Shown here: piece by piece, positions 30,564-44,180 of the stretch
Layout: each line of letters opens with the position of its first letter
Position numbering within the stretch: the stretch's first letter is position 1
Origin: Streptomyces sp. NBC_01275
Lineage (GTDB): Bacteria > Actinomycetota > Actinomycetes > Streptomycetales > Streptomycetaceae
Assembly (NCBI RefSeq): GCF_026340655.1
Contig: NZ_JAPEOZ010000001.1
Location: forward strand, 1,364,001-1,428,000
Length of the DNA stretch: 64,000 nucleotides
Direction of reading: 5' to 3'
The notes under the pieces: generated by a model
What the model was told of the DNA's origin: nothing
What the model saw: the letters and a program-made list of their open reading frames with translations, nothing else
Databases searched by the model: none
Translations under genes and position numbers: made by a program

Positions 30564-33059
30564 TCAGTGCCCGGCGCTGTCCACGACCGACGACCATTCG
30601 TCGAGCAGGGCCTGCGCGGAGGCGTCGTCCGGCCCCTCCGCCCACAGATGCGTGACCGCCTCGGCGGGGTCGGGCAGCACCATCACCCAGCGCCCGTCCG
30701 TCTCCACCACACGCACACCGTCGGTGGTGTCCACGAAGCGCTCTCCGGCCGCCTCGACGACTCGTCGCATCACGAGCCCCTTGACCGCCCACGGGGTCGC
30801 CAGATCCCGCTTCAGGACGTGCGCCCGCGGGATCCGCGCGTCGATCTGGCTCAGTGTGAGCTGCGTCCGCGCCACCAGCCCGATCAGCCGCACGAAGGCC
30901 GCCGTACCGTCGAAGACGCTGCTGAACTCCGGGACGATGAATCCGCCCTTGCCGTCCCCGCCGAAGATCGTCGTCTCGTCCCGCCCGACCCGGGTCAGGT
31001 CGTCGGGCGACGTCGTCGTCCACTCGACCTGTGTGCCGTGGTACGCCGCCACCTGCTCGGCGATCCGCGTCGTGGTCACCGGCAGCGCCACCCGCCCGCT
31101 GCGCCGCTCCGCGGCCACCAGGTCGAGCAGCACGAGCAGCGCCCGGTCGTCCTCGATGATCCGGCCCTTCTCATCGACGAGCGAGAGCCGCTCACCCACA
31201 GGGTCGAACCGCACACCGAACGCGGCCCGCGACGACGCCACGATCTCCCCGAGCCGTACGAGCCCGGAGCGCCGCATGTCACCCGTCTCCGTCGGCCTGG
31301 ACTCGTCCAGACCGGGGTTGATGGTCAGCGAGTCCACCCCGAGCTTCCCGAGCAGACTCGGCAGCACAAGCCCCGCACTGCCGTTCGAGGCGTCCACCAC
31401 GACCTTCAGCCCGGACTCGGAGATCCCGGTGATGTCCACGTTCCGCAGCAGCGACCCGGTGTACGAGTCGAAGACGCTGGCCGGGAAGTACAGATCCCCG
31501 ATCTCCCCGGGGAACGCCCGCCGGTACTCCTGCCGCGCGAACACCCGGTCCAGCTTCCGCTGACTGCCCTGCGACAGATCCGCGCCCTGCCCGTCGAAGA
31601 ACATGATGTCCACGGAATCCGGCACCCCGGGAGAAGTCCGGATCATGATCCCACCGGCACTCCCCCGAGCAGTCTGCTGCCGCGCCACCGGCAGCGGTAC
31701 GTTCTCCAGATCCCGTACGTCGATGGCGCTGGCCTGCAGGGCGGAGATGACCGCCCGCTTCAGCGCACGGGCGCCACGGGAGTGGTCGCGGGCCGTGGTG
31801 ACCGTGGAACCCTTCTTGAGCGTCGTCGCGTAGGCGCCGGCGAGGCGCACGGCCAACTCCGGCGTGATCTCGACGTTCAGGATTCCGGACACCCCGCGGG
31901 CGCCGAAGAGGTGCGCCTGCCCACGGGACTCCCAGATGACCGACGTGTTGACGAACGCGCCGGCCTCGATGGTCTTGAACGGATAGACCCGCACATTGCC
32001 TTGCACGATCGATTCTTCACCGATCAGGCATTCGTCGCCGATGACGGCGCCGTCCTCGATCCGGGCCGCCCGCATGATGTCGGTGTTCTTGCCCACCACA
32101 CAGCCACGCAGATTGCTGTGCTGCCCGATATACACGTTGTCGTGCACGACGGCCCTGTGCAGGAAGGCTCCGCTCTTCACGACGACGTTGGAACCGATGA
32201 CGGTGTGCTCGCGGATTTCGGCTCCGGCTTCGACTTTCGCATAGTCCCCGATGTACAGGGGCCCGCGCAGAACGGCGTCCGGATGCACTTCGGCGCCTTC
32301 GGCCACCCACACGCCCGGTGAGATCTCGAAGCCGTCGAGCTCGACGTCGACCTTGCCCTCGAGCACGTCGGCCTGGGCCTTCACGTAGCTCTCGTGCGTG
32401 CCTACGTCCTCCCAGTACCCCTCGGCGATGAAGCCGTAGATCGGCTTGCCTTCCTTCATCAGCTGAGGGAAGACATCGCCCGACCAGTCGACGGGAACAT
32501 CGGCCTCGACATAGTCGAAGACCTCGGGCTCCATGACGTAGATGCCCGTGTTCACGGTGTCCGAGAAGACCTGGCCCCAGGTCGGTTTCTCGAGGAAACG
32601 CTCGACCTTGCCCTCCTCGTCGACGATGGTGATGCCGAATTCCAACGGATTGGGCACACGCGTCAGACAGACCGTGACGAGCGCGCCCTTTTCCTTGTGG
32701 AAGTTGATCAGCTCGGTGAGGTCGAAGTCGGTGAGTGCATCGCCGGAGATGACGAGGAAGGCGTCGTCCTTCAACGCCTCCTCTGCGTTCTTGACGCTTC
32801 CGGCGGTACCGAGTGGCTTCTCCTCGTTGGCATAGGTGAGCTCCATTCCGAGCTCTTCACCGTCACCGAAGTAGTTCTTGACCAGTGACGCCAGGAACTG
32901 GACAGTTACGACGGTCTCGTTGAGCCCATGCCTTTTGAGCAGCCTCAGAACGTGCTCCATGATCGGCCGGTTGACCACCGGCAGGAGCGGCTTGGGCATG
33001 CTTGAGGTCATGGGACGAAGGCGTGTGCCTTCGCCTCCGGCCATCACGACGGCCTTCAT
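30564..33059 (-). CDS. mannose-1-phosphate guanylyltransferase fused to a degenerate phosphomannomutase domain
   Basis: Protein of 831 residues. Residues 1-235 are a nucleotidyltransferase ('[20 protein letters not shown]', '[12 protein letters not shown]', '[12 protein letters not shown]', '[12 protein letters not shown]'-like '[15 protein letters not shown]'). Residues 245-365 are a left-handed beta-helix of hexapeptide repeats. Residues 380-831 have a phosphomannomutase fold. In that domain the usual TASHNP loop reads 'IRTSPGVP' and the Mg-binding DPDGDR reads 'DPVGERL', so catalysis as a mutase is doubtful. The first domain should make GDP-mannose or a related activated sugar for envelope glycans. 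It lies between the PgsA-like and DUF881 genes. Confidence 0.9.
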   Translation of the reverse strand: MKAVVMAGGEGTRLRPMTSSMPKPLLPVVNRPIMEHVLRLLKRHGLNETVVTVQFLASLVKNYFGDGEELGMELTYANEEKPLGTAGSVKNAEEALKDDAFLVISGDALTDFDLTELINFHKEKGALVTVCLTRVPNPLEFGITIVDEEGKVERFLEKPTWGQVFSDTVNTGIYVMEPEVFDYVEADVPVDWSGDVFPQLMKEGKPIYGFIAEGYWEDVGTHESYVKAQADVLEGKVDVELDGFEISPGVWVAEGAEVHPDAVLRGPLYIGDYAKVEAGAEIREHTVIGSNVVVKSGAFLHRAVVHDNVYIGQHSNLRGCVVGKNTDIMRAARIEDGAVIGDECLIGEESIVQGNVRVYPFKTIEAGAFVNTSVIWESRGQAHLFGARGVSGILNVEITPELAVRLAGAYATTLKKGSTVTTARDHSRGARALKRAVISALQASAIDVRDLENVPLPVARQQTARGSAGGIMIRTSPGVPDSVDIMFFDGQGADLSQGSQRKLDRVFARQEYRRAFPGEIGDLYFPASVFDSYTGSLLRNVDITGISESGLKVVVDASNGSAGLVLPSLLGKLGVDSLTINPGLDESRPTETGDMRRSGLVRLGEIVASSRAAFGVRFDPVGERLSLVDEKGRIIEDDRALLVLLDLVAAERRSGRVALPVTTTRIAEQVAAYHGTQVEWTTTSPDDLTRVGRDETTIFGGDGKGGFIVPEFSSVFDGTAAFVRLIGLVARTQLTLSQIDARIPRAHVLKRDLATPWAVKGLVMRRVVEAAGERFVDTTDGVRVVETDGRWVMVLPDPAEAVTHLWAEGPDDASAQALLDEWSSVVDSAGH

Positions 33060-33171
33060 GTCGGAAGCGTCCTCCTAGAGAGACGACGGTCTAGCCGACT
33101 TCACCCGTCCAGATTGTCCCGCACTTTTCCTTCGCGGGCCATCGAGCCACTGCTACTGCCGATCGGCGAGT

Positions 33172-33780
33172 TCAGCCGGCCATGGCGTCCGCACGAACCA
33201 GGCGGCGGACCTGTACCACGTAGAGGACTCCTGCCCACCAATAGAGCGTTGTACCCCATCCTGCGAACGCCCATCCGAAAATAGCAGCGAGTGACGCCAG
33301 CCATCCACTTCCGTCACTGAGCAGGAGCAACGGGAAGGCGTACATCAGGTTGAAGGTGGCCGCCTTCCCCAGGAAGTTCACCTGAGGCGGCGGATAGCCA
33401 TGACGCCTGAGGATCCCCACCATCACCAGCAGGACCAGTTCCCGCGCAAGAAGTACAGCGGTCAACCAGAGGGGCAGAATCTCGCGCCAAGTGAGACCGA
33501 CCAAAGTCGAGAGAATGTAGAGCCGGTCGGCGGCCGGGTCGAGAAGCCGGCCAAGGCTGCTGATCTGGTTCCAGCGCCGCGCGAGCTTGCCGTCCAGGTA
33601 GTCGCTGACTCCGCTGAAAGCCAGCACCAGAAGAGCCCAGCCGTCGCTCTGCGGACCTCCGAACTCAGGCCTGAGGATCAGCCACAGGAACACGGGTACG
33701 CCGACGAGACGCGCCATGCTGAGGATGTTCGGGATGGTGAGGACCCGGTCTGTCTGGACACGGGTCTCCTGGACCTCCAC
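33172..33780 (-). CDS. CDP-alcohol phosphatidyltransferase (PgsA-like)
   Basis: Membrane protein of 202 residues. The catalytic CDP-alcohol motif DG(x)2AR(x)8G(x)3D(x)3D is complete: 'DYLDGKLARRW', then 'GRLLDPAADR' (about residues 60-90). About six hydrophobic helices follow. The enzyme transfers a phosphatidyl group from CDP-diacylglycerol to an alcohol; glycerol phosphate or inositol phosphate are the candidates, and sequence alone does not decide. The mycobacterial neighbour in the same place is pgsA2. The GTG at 33780 has GGAGG seven bases upstream; the longer open frame runs into the rRNA terminator region and is not coding. Confidence 0.92.
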   Translation of the reverse strand: MEVQETRVQTDRVLTIPNILSMARLVGVPVFLWLILRPEFGGPQSDGWALLVLAFSGVSDYLDGKLARRWNQISSLGRLLDPAADRLYILSTLVGLTWREILPLWLTAVLLARELVLLVMVGILRRHGYPPPQVNFLGKAATFNLMYAFPLLLLSDGSGWLASLAAIFGWAFAGWGTTLYWWAGVLYVVQVRRLVRADAMAG

Positions 33781-33836
33781 CCGGGGGCCTCCAGTAGAAA
33801 ATGAGCCAACGATGCCCCCTGACCCTACCTCAACGC

Positions 33837-33880
33837 AAAAAAGCTCCGGCTCTTGGGCTGTGTGCCCAAGAGCCGGAGCT
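33837..33880 (-). terminator. rho-independent terminator of the rRNA operon
   Basis: A perfect 17-bp stem (AGCTCCGGCTCTTGGGC at 33842-33858 with its complement at 33864-33880), a 5-nt loop and, on the minus strand, a following run of T. It lies just beyond the 5S gene and before the pgsA-like gene on the same strand, insulating it from rRNA transcription. Confidence 0.95.
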
Positions 33881-33890
33881 CTAAAAGGAG

Positions 33891-34008
33891 TTCGGCGGTG
33901 TCCTACTCTCCCACAGGGTCCCCCCTGCAGTACCATCGGCGCTGTGAGGCTTAGCTTCCGGGTTCGGAATGTAACCGGGCGTTTCCCTCACGCTATGACC
34001 ACCGAAAC
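33891..34008 (-). rRNA. rrf: 5S ribosomal RNA
   Basis: The minus-strand sequence starts GTTTCGGTGGTCATAGCG and includes CCGGTTACATTCCGAACCCG and GGGAGAGTAGGACACCGCCG, the standard actinobacterial 5S pattern. Ends are placed by matching the terminal stem and may be off by one or two bases. Confidence 0.96.
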
Positions 34009-34099
34009 ACTATGAAACTGTTTCAGCCGCACCACGCCGTGACCGGACGTGGGGCTGTTCGTGGTTTCAGAACCAACACAGTGGACGCGAGCAACTGAG

Positions 34100-39068
<4,969 letters not shown>

Positions 39069-39468
39069 ATGTTTTCCCGTAATCGGGACTACACACACGA
39101 GAGCGGAACGGTCAGGCGGAATAAGCCCGGCCGTTCACAGCGTCCTCGCTGTGTTTTTTTCAAAGGAACCTCATCCTCGGCTATCACTGCCGGGGACGGG
39201 GTATCAACATATCTGGCGTTGATTTTTGGCACGCTGTTGAGTTCTCAAGGAACGGACGCTTCCTTTGTACTCACCCAAGAGACTCTCTCAGGCTTTCCTC
39301 CGGGCGCTTCCCTTCGGTCTTGCGTTTCCGACTCTATCAGGGTTTTTCCGGCCCCTTGACCACCATCCTGCAGGCATGCAGAAGATGATCCAAAGATAGG
39401 ATCTGACAAGTTGGGTGCTGCTCGATAAGCGCGCTTGATCGCGTCGCTCACCTTCAAGCAGGAGTACG

Positions 39469-39498
39469 ACTGTACACGGGGCCGCGGATCCGCTGCAA
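39469..39498 (-). promoter_or_regulatory. candidate rRNA operon promoter
   Basis: Minus-strand TTGCAG (39493-39498), an 18-bp spacer and TACAGT (39469-39474). It is about 400 bp before the 16S 5' end, a normal distance for an outer rrn promoter in Streptomyces. Other promoters probably exist closer to the gene. Confidence 0.4.
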
Positions 39499-39510
39499 AT
39501 CGACTAGGCT

Positions 39511-39526
39511 AGTGGTCTAGACCACG
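39511..39526 (+). promoter_or_regulatory. DasR-responsive element (dre) upstream of crr-ptsI
   Basis: AGTGGTCTAGACCACG matches the dre consensus (A[GC]TGGTCTAGACCA[GC]T) in 15 of 16 positions. It lies 115 bp before crr. DasR represses PTS and chitin/GlcNAc genes and is released by glucosamine-6-phosphate (family knowledge). A TAGGCT hexamer ending at 39510 may be the -10 box that the repressor covers. Confidence 0.85.
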
Positions 39527-39641
39527 GATCGGGAGCTCTCGTGCAGAACCGGTACTTCATATGACATACCCTGCTGCACAGTGCGCCGTCCCGAACAAGT
39601 AGTAACGGCCCATGTACATCTCCACCCCTGGGAGGCTTCCC

Positions 39642-40091
39642 ATGACCAGCGTGACGTCCCCTCTTGCCGGACGCGCCATCGGATTGGCCGCTGTGCCGGA
39701 TCCGGTCTTCTCCGGGGCCATGGTCGGCCCCGGCACGGCGATCGACCCGGTGCGTGAGCCCTCCGAGGCGGTCGCCCCCGTGGACGGAGTCATCGTCTCC
39801 CTCCATCCGCACGCCTTCGTCGTGGTCGACGCCGAGGGGCACGGCGTGCTCACCCACCTGGGCATCGACACCGTGCAGCTCAACGGCGAGGGCTTCGAGC
39901 TCCTCGTGAACAAAGGTGACACCGTCACACGCGGTCAGAGCGTCGTGCGGTGGAACCCGGCCGCGGTGGAAGAGGCCGGCAAGTCGCCGGTGTGCCCGGT
40001 CGTGGCGCTGGAGGCCACGGCGGACGCCCTCGGCGAGCTCCGCGAAGACGTCGACGTGAAGGCCGGCGACGTTCTCTTTTCCTGGCAGTGA
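39642..40091 (+). CDS. crr: PTS EIIA component, glucose/GlcNAc family (Crr)
   Basis: Protein of 149 residues with the EIIA-Glc beta-sandwich: 'SPLAGRAIGLAAVPDPVFSG', 'VDGVIVSLHPHAFVVVDAEG', and the active-site 'VLTHLGIDTVQLNGEGF'. His57 and His72, fifteen residues apart, correspond to the supporting and phosphorylated His of EIIA-Glc. It accepts phosphate from HPr and passes it to EIIB of the N-acetylglucosamine permease. The ATG at 39642 has GGGAGG six bases upstream. It is followed after 77 bp by ptsI. The upstream dre site indicates control by DasR. Confidence 0.95.
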   Translation: MTSVTSPLAGRAIGLAAVPDPVFSGAMVGPGTAIDPVREPSEAVAPVDGVIVSLHPHAFVVVDAEGHGVLTHLGIDTVQLNGEGFELLVNKGDTVTRGQSVVRWNPAAVEEAGKSPVCPVVALEATADALGELREDVDVKAGDVLFSWQ

Positions 40092-40168
40092 TGCCAAGCC
40101 GTCCGATGACGGCAAGCAGGACAACCACCGCGGCGGCGGGACCCGCCGCACTATCGGAGACGGGTGAG

Positions 40169-41839
40169 ATGGAGACAACGCTGCGAGGCGTCGGCGTGAG
40201 TCACGGTGTGGCGATCGGCGAGGTTCGGCACATGGGAACGGCGGTTCTCGAACCGCCTGCCAAGCAGATCCCTGCGGAGGACGCGGAGCGCGAACAGGGG
40301 CGCGCCCGCAAGGCCGTGGAAGCTGTGGCAGCCGACCTGATGGCGCGCGGCAATCTGGCGGGAGGCGAAGCCCAGGCGGTGCTCGAGGCGCAGGCCATGA
40401 TGGCCCAGGACCCCGAGCTGATGGTGGACGTGGACCGGCGCATCGCCGTCGGCAGCACGGCTGAGCGTGCCGTGTACGACGCCTTCGCCGCCTACCGCGA
40501 GCTGCTGGCGGGGGCCGGCGAGTACCTTGCCGGTCGTGTGGCCGACCTCGACGACGTGCGGAATCGTATCGTCGCCCGGCTGCTGGGCGTTCCGATGCCT
40601 GGTGTCCCGGACAGCGACGAGCCGTACGTGCTGGTGGCCCGGGATCTGGCGCCTGCCGACACCGCGCTGCTGGACCCGACTCTGGTGCTCGGCTTCGTGA
40701 CCGAGGAGGGCGGGCCGACGAGCCACAGCGCGATTCTCGCGCGTGCGCTCGGCGTGCCGGCCGTCGTGGCGCTGCCGGGTGCTGGTGAGCTCGCCGAAGG
40801 AACGGTGATCGCCGTCGACGGCAGCACCGGCGAGATCTTCGTGAACCCGAGCGACGAGAAGAAGGCCGAGCTCCGGGCGGCGGCCGCGGAGCGCAGGGCC
40901 GCGTTGGCCTCCTCGACCGGACCGGGAGTCACCGCCGACGGTCACAAGGTCCCGCTGCTGGCCAACGTCGGAGGTCCGGCCGACGTGCCGGCCGCCGTCG
41001 AGGCGGGGGCAGAGGGTGTCGGGCTCTTCCGTACCGAATTCCTCTTCCTTGACGACAGCAAGAACGCGCCGTCCGAAGAGAAGCAGGTCGAGGCGTACCG
41101 GCAGGTCCTCGAGGCGTTCCCCGAGGGCCGGGTCGTCGTACGGGTACTGGACGCGGGGGCGGACAAGCCTCTGGACTTCCTGACCCCGGCCGATGAGCCG
41201 AACCCTGCTCTGGGTGTGCGAGGGCTGCGGACTCTGTTGGACCATCCCGACGTCCTGCGCACCCAACTGACGGCCCTGGCGAAGGCTGCCGAGGGGCTGC
41301 CGGTCTACCTCGAGGTGATGGCCCCGATGGTGGCGGACCGGGCCGACGCGAAGGCGTTCGCGGACGCGTGCCGTGAAGCGGGTCTGCGGGCGAAGTTCGG
41401 CGCGATGGTGGAGATTCCGTCGGCCGCGCTGCGGGCTCGTTCGATCCTGCAGGAAGTCGAGTTCCTGTCGCTGGGGACGAACGACCTCGCGCAGTACACC
41501 TTCGCCGCCGACCGGCAGGTGGGTGCGGTGTCCCGGCTGCAGGATCCGTGGCAGCCCGCGCTGCTCGACCTGGTCGCGCTGTCCGCCGAGGCGGCGAAGG
41601 CCGAGGGCAAGAGCTGTGGTGTCTGCGGCGAGGCCGCGTCCGACCCGCTGCTCGCCTGTGTGCTGGCCGGTCTGGGCGTCACCTCCCTTTCCATGGGTTC
41701 GGCTTCGATTCCGTATGTCCGGGCGGCGCTGGCGAAGTACACGCTGGCACAGTGCGAGCGTGCCGCGGCGGCCGCGCGTGCGACGGACAGCGCCGAGGAG
41801 GCACGCGGTGCTGCGCAGGCCGTGCTGTCCGGCGAGTAG
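40169..41839 (+). CDS. ptsI: phosphoenolpyruvate-protein phosphotransferase (PTS enzyme I)
   Basis: Protein of 556 residues, the usual enzyme I length. Phosphorylated His186 lies in 'GGPTSHSAILARALG'. The PEP-binding barrel contains 'GVGLFRTEFLFLD', 'VRVLDAGADKPLDFL', 'EFLSLGTNDLAQYTF' and the catalytic Cys in 'SCGVCGEAASD'. It uses PEP to phosphorylate HPr at the start of the PTS. HPr (ptsH) is not in the window. The ATG at 40169 follows GGAGACGGGTGAG; the longer open frame upstream overlaps crr and is not coding. A strong terminator ends the crr-ptsI operon. Confidence 0.97.
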   Translation: METTLRGVGVSHGVAIGEVRHMGTAVLEPPAKQIPAEDAEREQGRARKAVEAVAADLMARGNLAGGEAQAVLEAQAMMAQDPELMVDVDRRIAVGSTAERAVYDAFAAYRELLAGAGEYLAGRVADLDDVRNRIVARLLGVPMPGVPDSDEPYVLVARDLAPADTALLDPTLVLGFVTEEGGPTSHSAILARALGVPAVVALPGAGELAEGTVIAVDGSTGEIFVNPSDEKKAELRAAAAERRAALASSTGPGVTADGHKVPLLANVGGPADVPAAVEAGAEGVGLFRTEFLFLDDSKNAPSEEKQVEAYRQVLEAFPEGRVVVRVLDAGADKPLDFLTPADEPNPALGVRGLRTLLDHPDVLRTQLTALAKAAEGLPVYLEVMAPMVADRADAKAFADACREAGLRAKFGAMVEIPSAALRARSILQEVEFLSLGTNDLAQYTFAADRQVGAVSRLQDPWQPALLDLVALSAEAAKAEGKSCGVCGEAASDPLLACVLAGLGVTSLSMGSASIPYVRAALAKYTLAQCERAAAAARATDSAEEARGAAQAVLSGE

Positions 41840-41878
41840 GAGCAGGGCCGGTCGCATCGGGCAGGCGATCGGTTGGTG

Positions 41879-41916
41879 AGCAGGGGCGCTCCGCCTTCGG
41901 GCGGAGCGCCCCTGCT
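41879..41916 (+). terminator. terminator of the crr-ptsI operon
   Basis: Perfect 17-bp stem (AGCAGGGGCGCTCCGCC and its complement) closed by a TTCG tetraloop, 40 bp after the ptsI stop. It may also serve the convergent gene ending at 41942. Confidence 0.92.
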
Positions 41917-41941
41917 TGTGTGTGGGGTGTCGTGTGTCGGC

Positions 41942-42835
41942 TCAGTGGTGGTGGCCGGACATGGGTCCCTCCTCGGCGAGGTCCGGTGGTACGCAGTAGT
42001 CCACGCCGGACTCGGGTGCGATGAGGTCGCCGGATTCGACGTCGGTGCAGTAGGCGTCGAAGACCTCGCCGGCCGTCAGAGGGTCGAGGCCGTCGCCGCG
42101 CAGCCGCCAGCCGTAGATCCGGTCGGGGGTGTCAGGGGCGGTGGTGCGCATGACCAGGCCGCCGGGGCCCTGGGTGGCGAGGCCGAGGGCGAGGACGGTG
42201 GCGAACTCGAGGGCTTCGGCCTCGTCGAGCTGCGTGGCACCGTCGGTTTCCTCGTCCGCGTGGAGGACGGCGACGAGTGTCTCGGGTGTTCCGGTGACAC
42301 TGCAGACGAGGTGCCGGTTGCCGGCTGGGGCTGTGTCGAGGATGCGGACGACGAGGTCGGAGGCGCGGGTGAAGGCCGCGCGGCCGATGTCTTCGCCGCA
42401 GGTCGCGCACGCACCGAGGCGGGCCAGGAGGGTGGCCGCGTACTCCCAGGTCGCCCGGCGGACGGCTTCGTCGACGAGGGCGGGCACGAGGTCGGCGAGG
42501 GGCTGGCCCTCGTAGGGGATGGTAGGGCCGGTAGTCGCGAGTTCGGCCGTGAAGCGGGTGCGGTTGGCGGGGACGTCGGGGTCGATGCCCTTGTCGACGC
42601 AGTAGTCGGCGTACTCCTGCGGGTCGAAGAGGGCCACCGTGGTGTGGCTGCCCTGGAGGGCTCGCGTTTTCAGGAGCGCTTCGACCTGCCGGAGGTAGGT
42701 GCTGTGGTCCTCGAAGGTGAAGGTGCGGTAGCGGCGCATGGCACGGAAGTCGTGTTCGTCGGTGAGCAGACCGATGGTGCCGGCGATTTCACGGCGCAGG
42801 ACGCGTCGCATGGTCTGGCGGTCGATGTGTGCCAT
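41942..42835 (-). CDS. conserved hypothetical protein, 297 residues
   Basis: Soluble protein without signal or membrane segments. It starts 'MAHIDRQTMRRVLRREIAGT' and includes 'RYRTFTFEDHSTYLRQVEAL', 'EYADYCVDKGIDPDVPANRT', a lone CxxC ('ACATCGEDIG', near residue 145) and a closing 'GHHH'. The ATG at 42835 has AGGGGG upstream. Codon use is normal. The family is not recognised. It is transcribed in the same direction as the MFS gene, whose stop is 24 bp upstream, so the two may form one transcript. Confidence 0.7.
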   Translation of the reverse strand: MAHIDRQTMRRVLRREIAGTIGLLTDEHDFRAMRRYRTFTFEDHSTYLRQVEALLKTRALQGSHTTVALFDPQEYADYCVDKGIDPDVPANRTRFTAELATTGPTIPYEGQPLADLVPALVDEAVRRATWEYAATLLARLGACATCGEDIGRAAFTRASDLVVRILDTAPAGNRHLVCSVTGTPETLVAVLHADEETDGATQLDEAEALEFATVLALGLATQGPGGLVMRTTAPDTPDRIYGWRLRGDGLDPLTAGEVFDAYCTDVESGDLIAPESGVDYCVPPDLAEEGPMSGHHH

Positions 42836-42859
42836 GTTTCCCCCTGTGTGCACAGTCCA

Positions 42860-44134
42860 TCAATGCTCACTCACAGTAATCGACGCCACTGACAACGGCC
42901 CGTGAGCGAGTCGGTCGTTCACCAGGCGGCGCTGAATCATGCAGGTCACAGCGATCATGCTGCCGAAAGCGAGCCAGCCGAGGGGGCCGGTGGCGATCGC
43001 CGTGGTGACGGCGAGTGGTCCGACGCTGCGTTGGGCGGACTGCGCCAGGCCATGGACGCCGAGGTAGGCGCCCTGCGCGCTGTCGGGGGCCAGGGCGACG
43101 GACAACTCCCAGGAGATCGTGGCGTGGAGCATCTCGGCGAGGGTGAAGAGCATGGCCGCGGCAGTGAGGAACAGGGTGGCAGCGTCTGTCTCCCCGGTCG
43201 CCGACGCCGCCATGGCCACTCCGCCCAGGGCGAAGGCGGCCGAGAGCGGGACGAGCAGGGCGCGGGCGGCGGCCGTGGTCGCCCCGAAACGGGCCAGGGG
43301 GACTTGGAAGGCCACCACCAGCACGTTGTTCAGGACCAGCAACAGGGGTGCGAGGCCGTGCGGTGCGCTGCTCGCGTGGGCGATCCACAGCGGCAGGCCT
43401 ACCTTGAAGACCGCGTCGTCGAGGAAGAGGACGGTGTCAGTGGCCACGTAGGCGAGGTAGGTGCTGTCGCGCCAGGGGTTGGGCGGGATGGTGGTGGGCC
43501 TGGGGCTGTTGGAGTCGGTCACTTTGCGGGAGGGCGACCGAGGTTCGCCGCAGCGGAGGGTGAGGAGTGCGGTGGCGACGAAGGAGAGGGCGTCGCCCGC
43601 GAGGAGCCATCGGTATGCGGCGGCGCTGCCGAGGGCGAGGGCTGCCGCTGCGGCAAGGCCGCCGAGAGCCCAGCCGGCGTTGGCGACGGTGCGCTGGACG
43701 GCCTGGTAGCGGACACGGTCGGGGCCGGCGATCCGGGTGGCGTAGAGCCTGGTGAGGACGTTGCCGGCGCGGTCGCCGAGGCCGCCGAGGGCGCAGAAGA
43801 CGACCAGGAGGGCGTAGTGGTCCGTGGTGAGCAGGGCGAAGGAGGCGAGGGCGCGCAGCAGTTGGACGGCGATCAGCACTCGGGGCAGGGGGAAGCGGTC
43901 CGCGAGGCGGCCGCCGATGGGGGCGCCCGCGATCCCGACCGCTCCGGCCACAGCGGCGAGGGTGCCGACCTGACCCAGGGAGAGGCCCGCGACGTAGGTG
44001 AAGTACAGGACGCTGACGGATGCCCACAGGCCGCTTCCGATGCGGTCGATGAGGGCGATGGTCAGCAGTCTGCGGCCGTCGCGTCCTCCCGGTACGCGGC
44101 TCGGCCATGCGGCTGCCCGCCGGATCGGATTCAC
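42860..44134 (-). CDS. MFS transporter (drug/metabolite exporter type)
   Basis: Protein of 424 residues with about twelve transmembrane segments. 'GGRLADRFPLPRVL' in the loop between helices 2 and 3 is the MFS motif A (G-x-L-A-D-R-x-G-R-R type). A long central loop ('PSRKVTDSNSPRPTTIPPNP') separates the two halves. No signature identifies the substrate. The GTG at 44134 follows GGGGGAG. It diverges from a MocR-type regulator with a 46-bp gap holding a palindrome, so the regulator very likely controls it. Confidence 0.85.
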   Translation of the reverse strand: MNPIRRAAAWPSRVPGGRDGRRLLTIALIDRIGSGLWASVSVLYFTYVAGLSLGQVGTLAAVAGAVGIAGAPIGGRLADRFPLPRVLIAVQLLRALASFALLTTDHYALLVVFCALGGLGDRAGNVLTRLYATRIAGPDRVRYQAVQRTVANAGWALGGLAAAAALALGSAAAYRWLLAGDALSFVATALLTLRCGEPRSPSRKVTDSNSPRPTTIPPNPWRDSTYLAYVATDTVLFLDDAVFKVGLPLWIAHASSAPHGLAPLLLVLNNVLVVAFQVPLARFGATTAAARALLVPLSAAFALGGVAMAASATGETDAATLFLTAAAMLFTLAEMLHATISWELSVALAPDSAQGAYLGVHGLAQSAQRSVGPLAVTTAIATGPLGWLAFGSMIAVTCMIQRRLVNDRLAHGPLSVASITVSEH

Positions 44135-44155
44135 TGGCTCCCCCTTGCCTGGAAT

Positions 44156-44171
44156 TATGTATTGATACATA
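44156..44171. promoter_or_regulatory. palindromic operator between the MFS and MocR genes
   Basis: TATGTATTGATACATA has perfect 7-bp arms around TG. It is strikingly AT-rich for this genome and fills the 46-bp gap between the divergent starts, so the regulator bound here could repress both genes. Confidence 0.75.
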
Positions 44172-44180
44172 CTTGGCAAT

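Larger units (their letters stand above)
39069..39641. other. shared upstream region of the rRNA operon and crr-ptsI
   Basis: 573 bp without a protein gene. From 39069 to about 39460 it is the 16S leader (minus strand), less GC-rich, with TTCTCAAGGAACGG-type processing sequence and a TAGAGT hexamer at 39331-39336 that could be a second -10 box. The rest, 39460-39641, holds the outer rRNA promoter candidate, the dre site and the crr leader. Confidence 0.6.
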
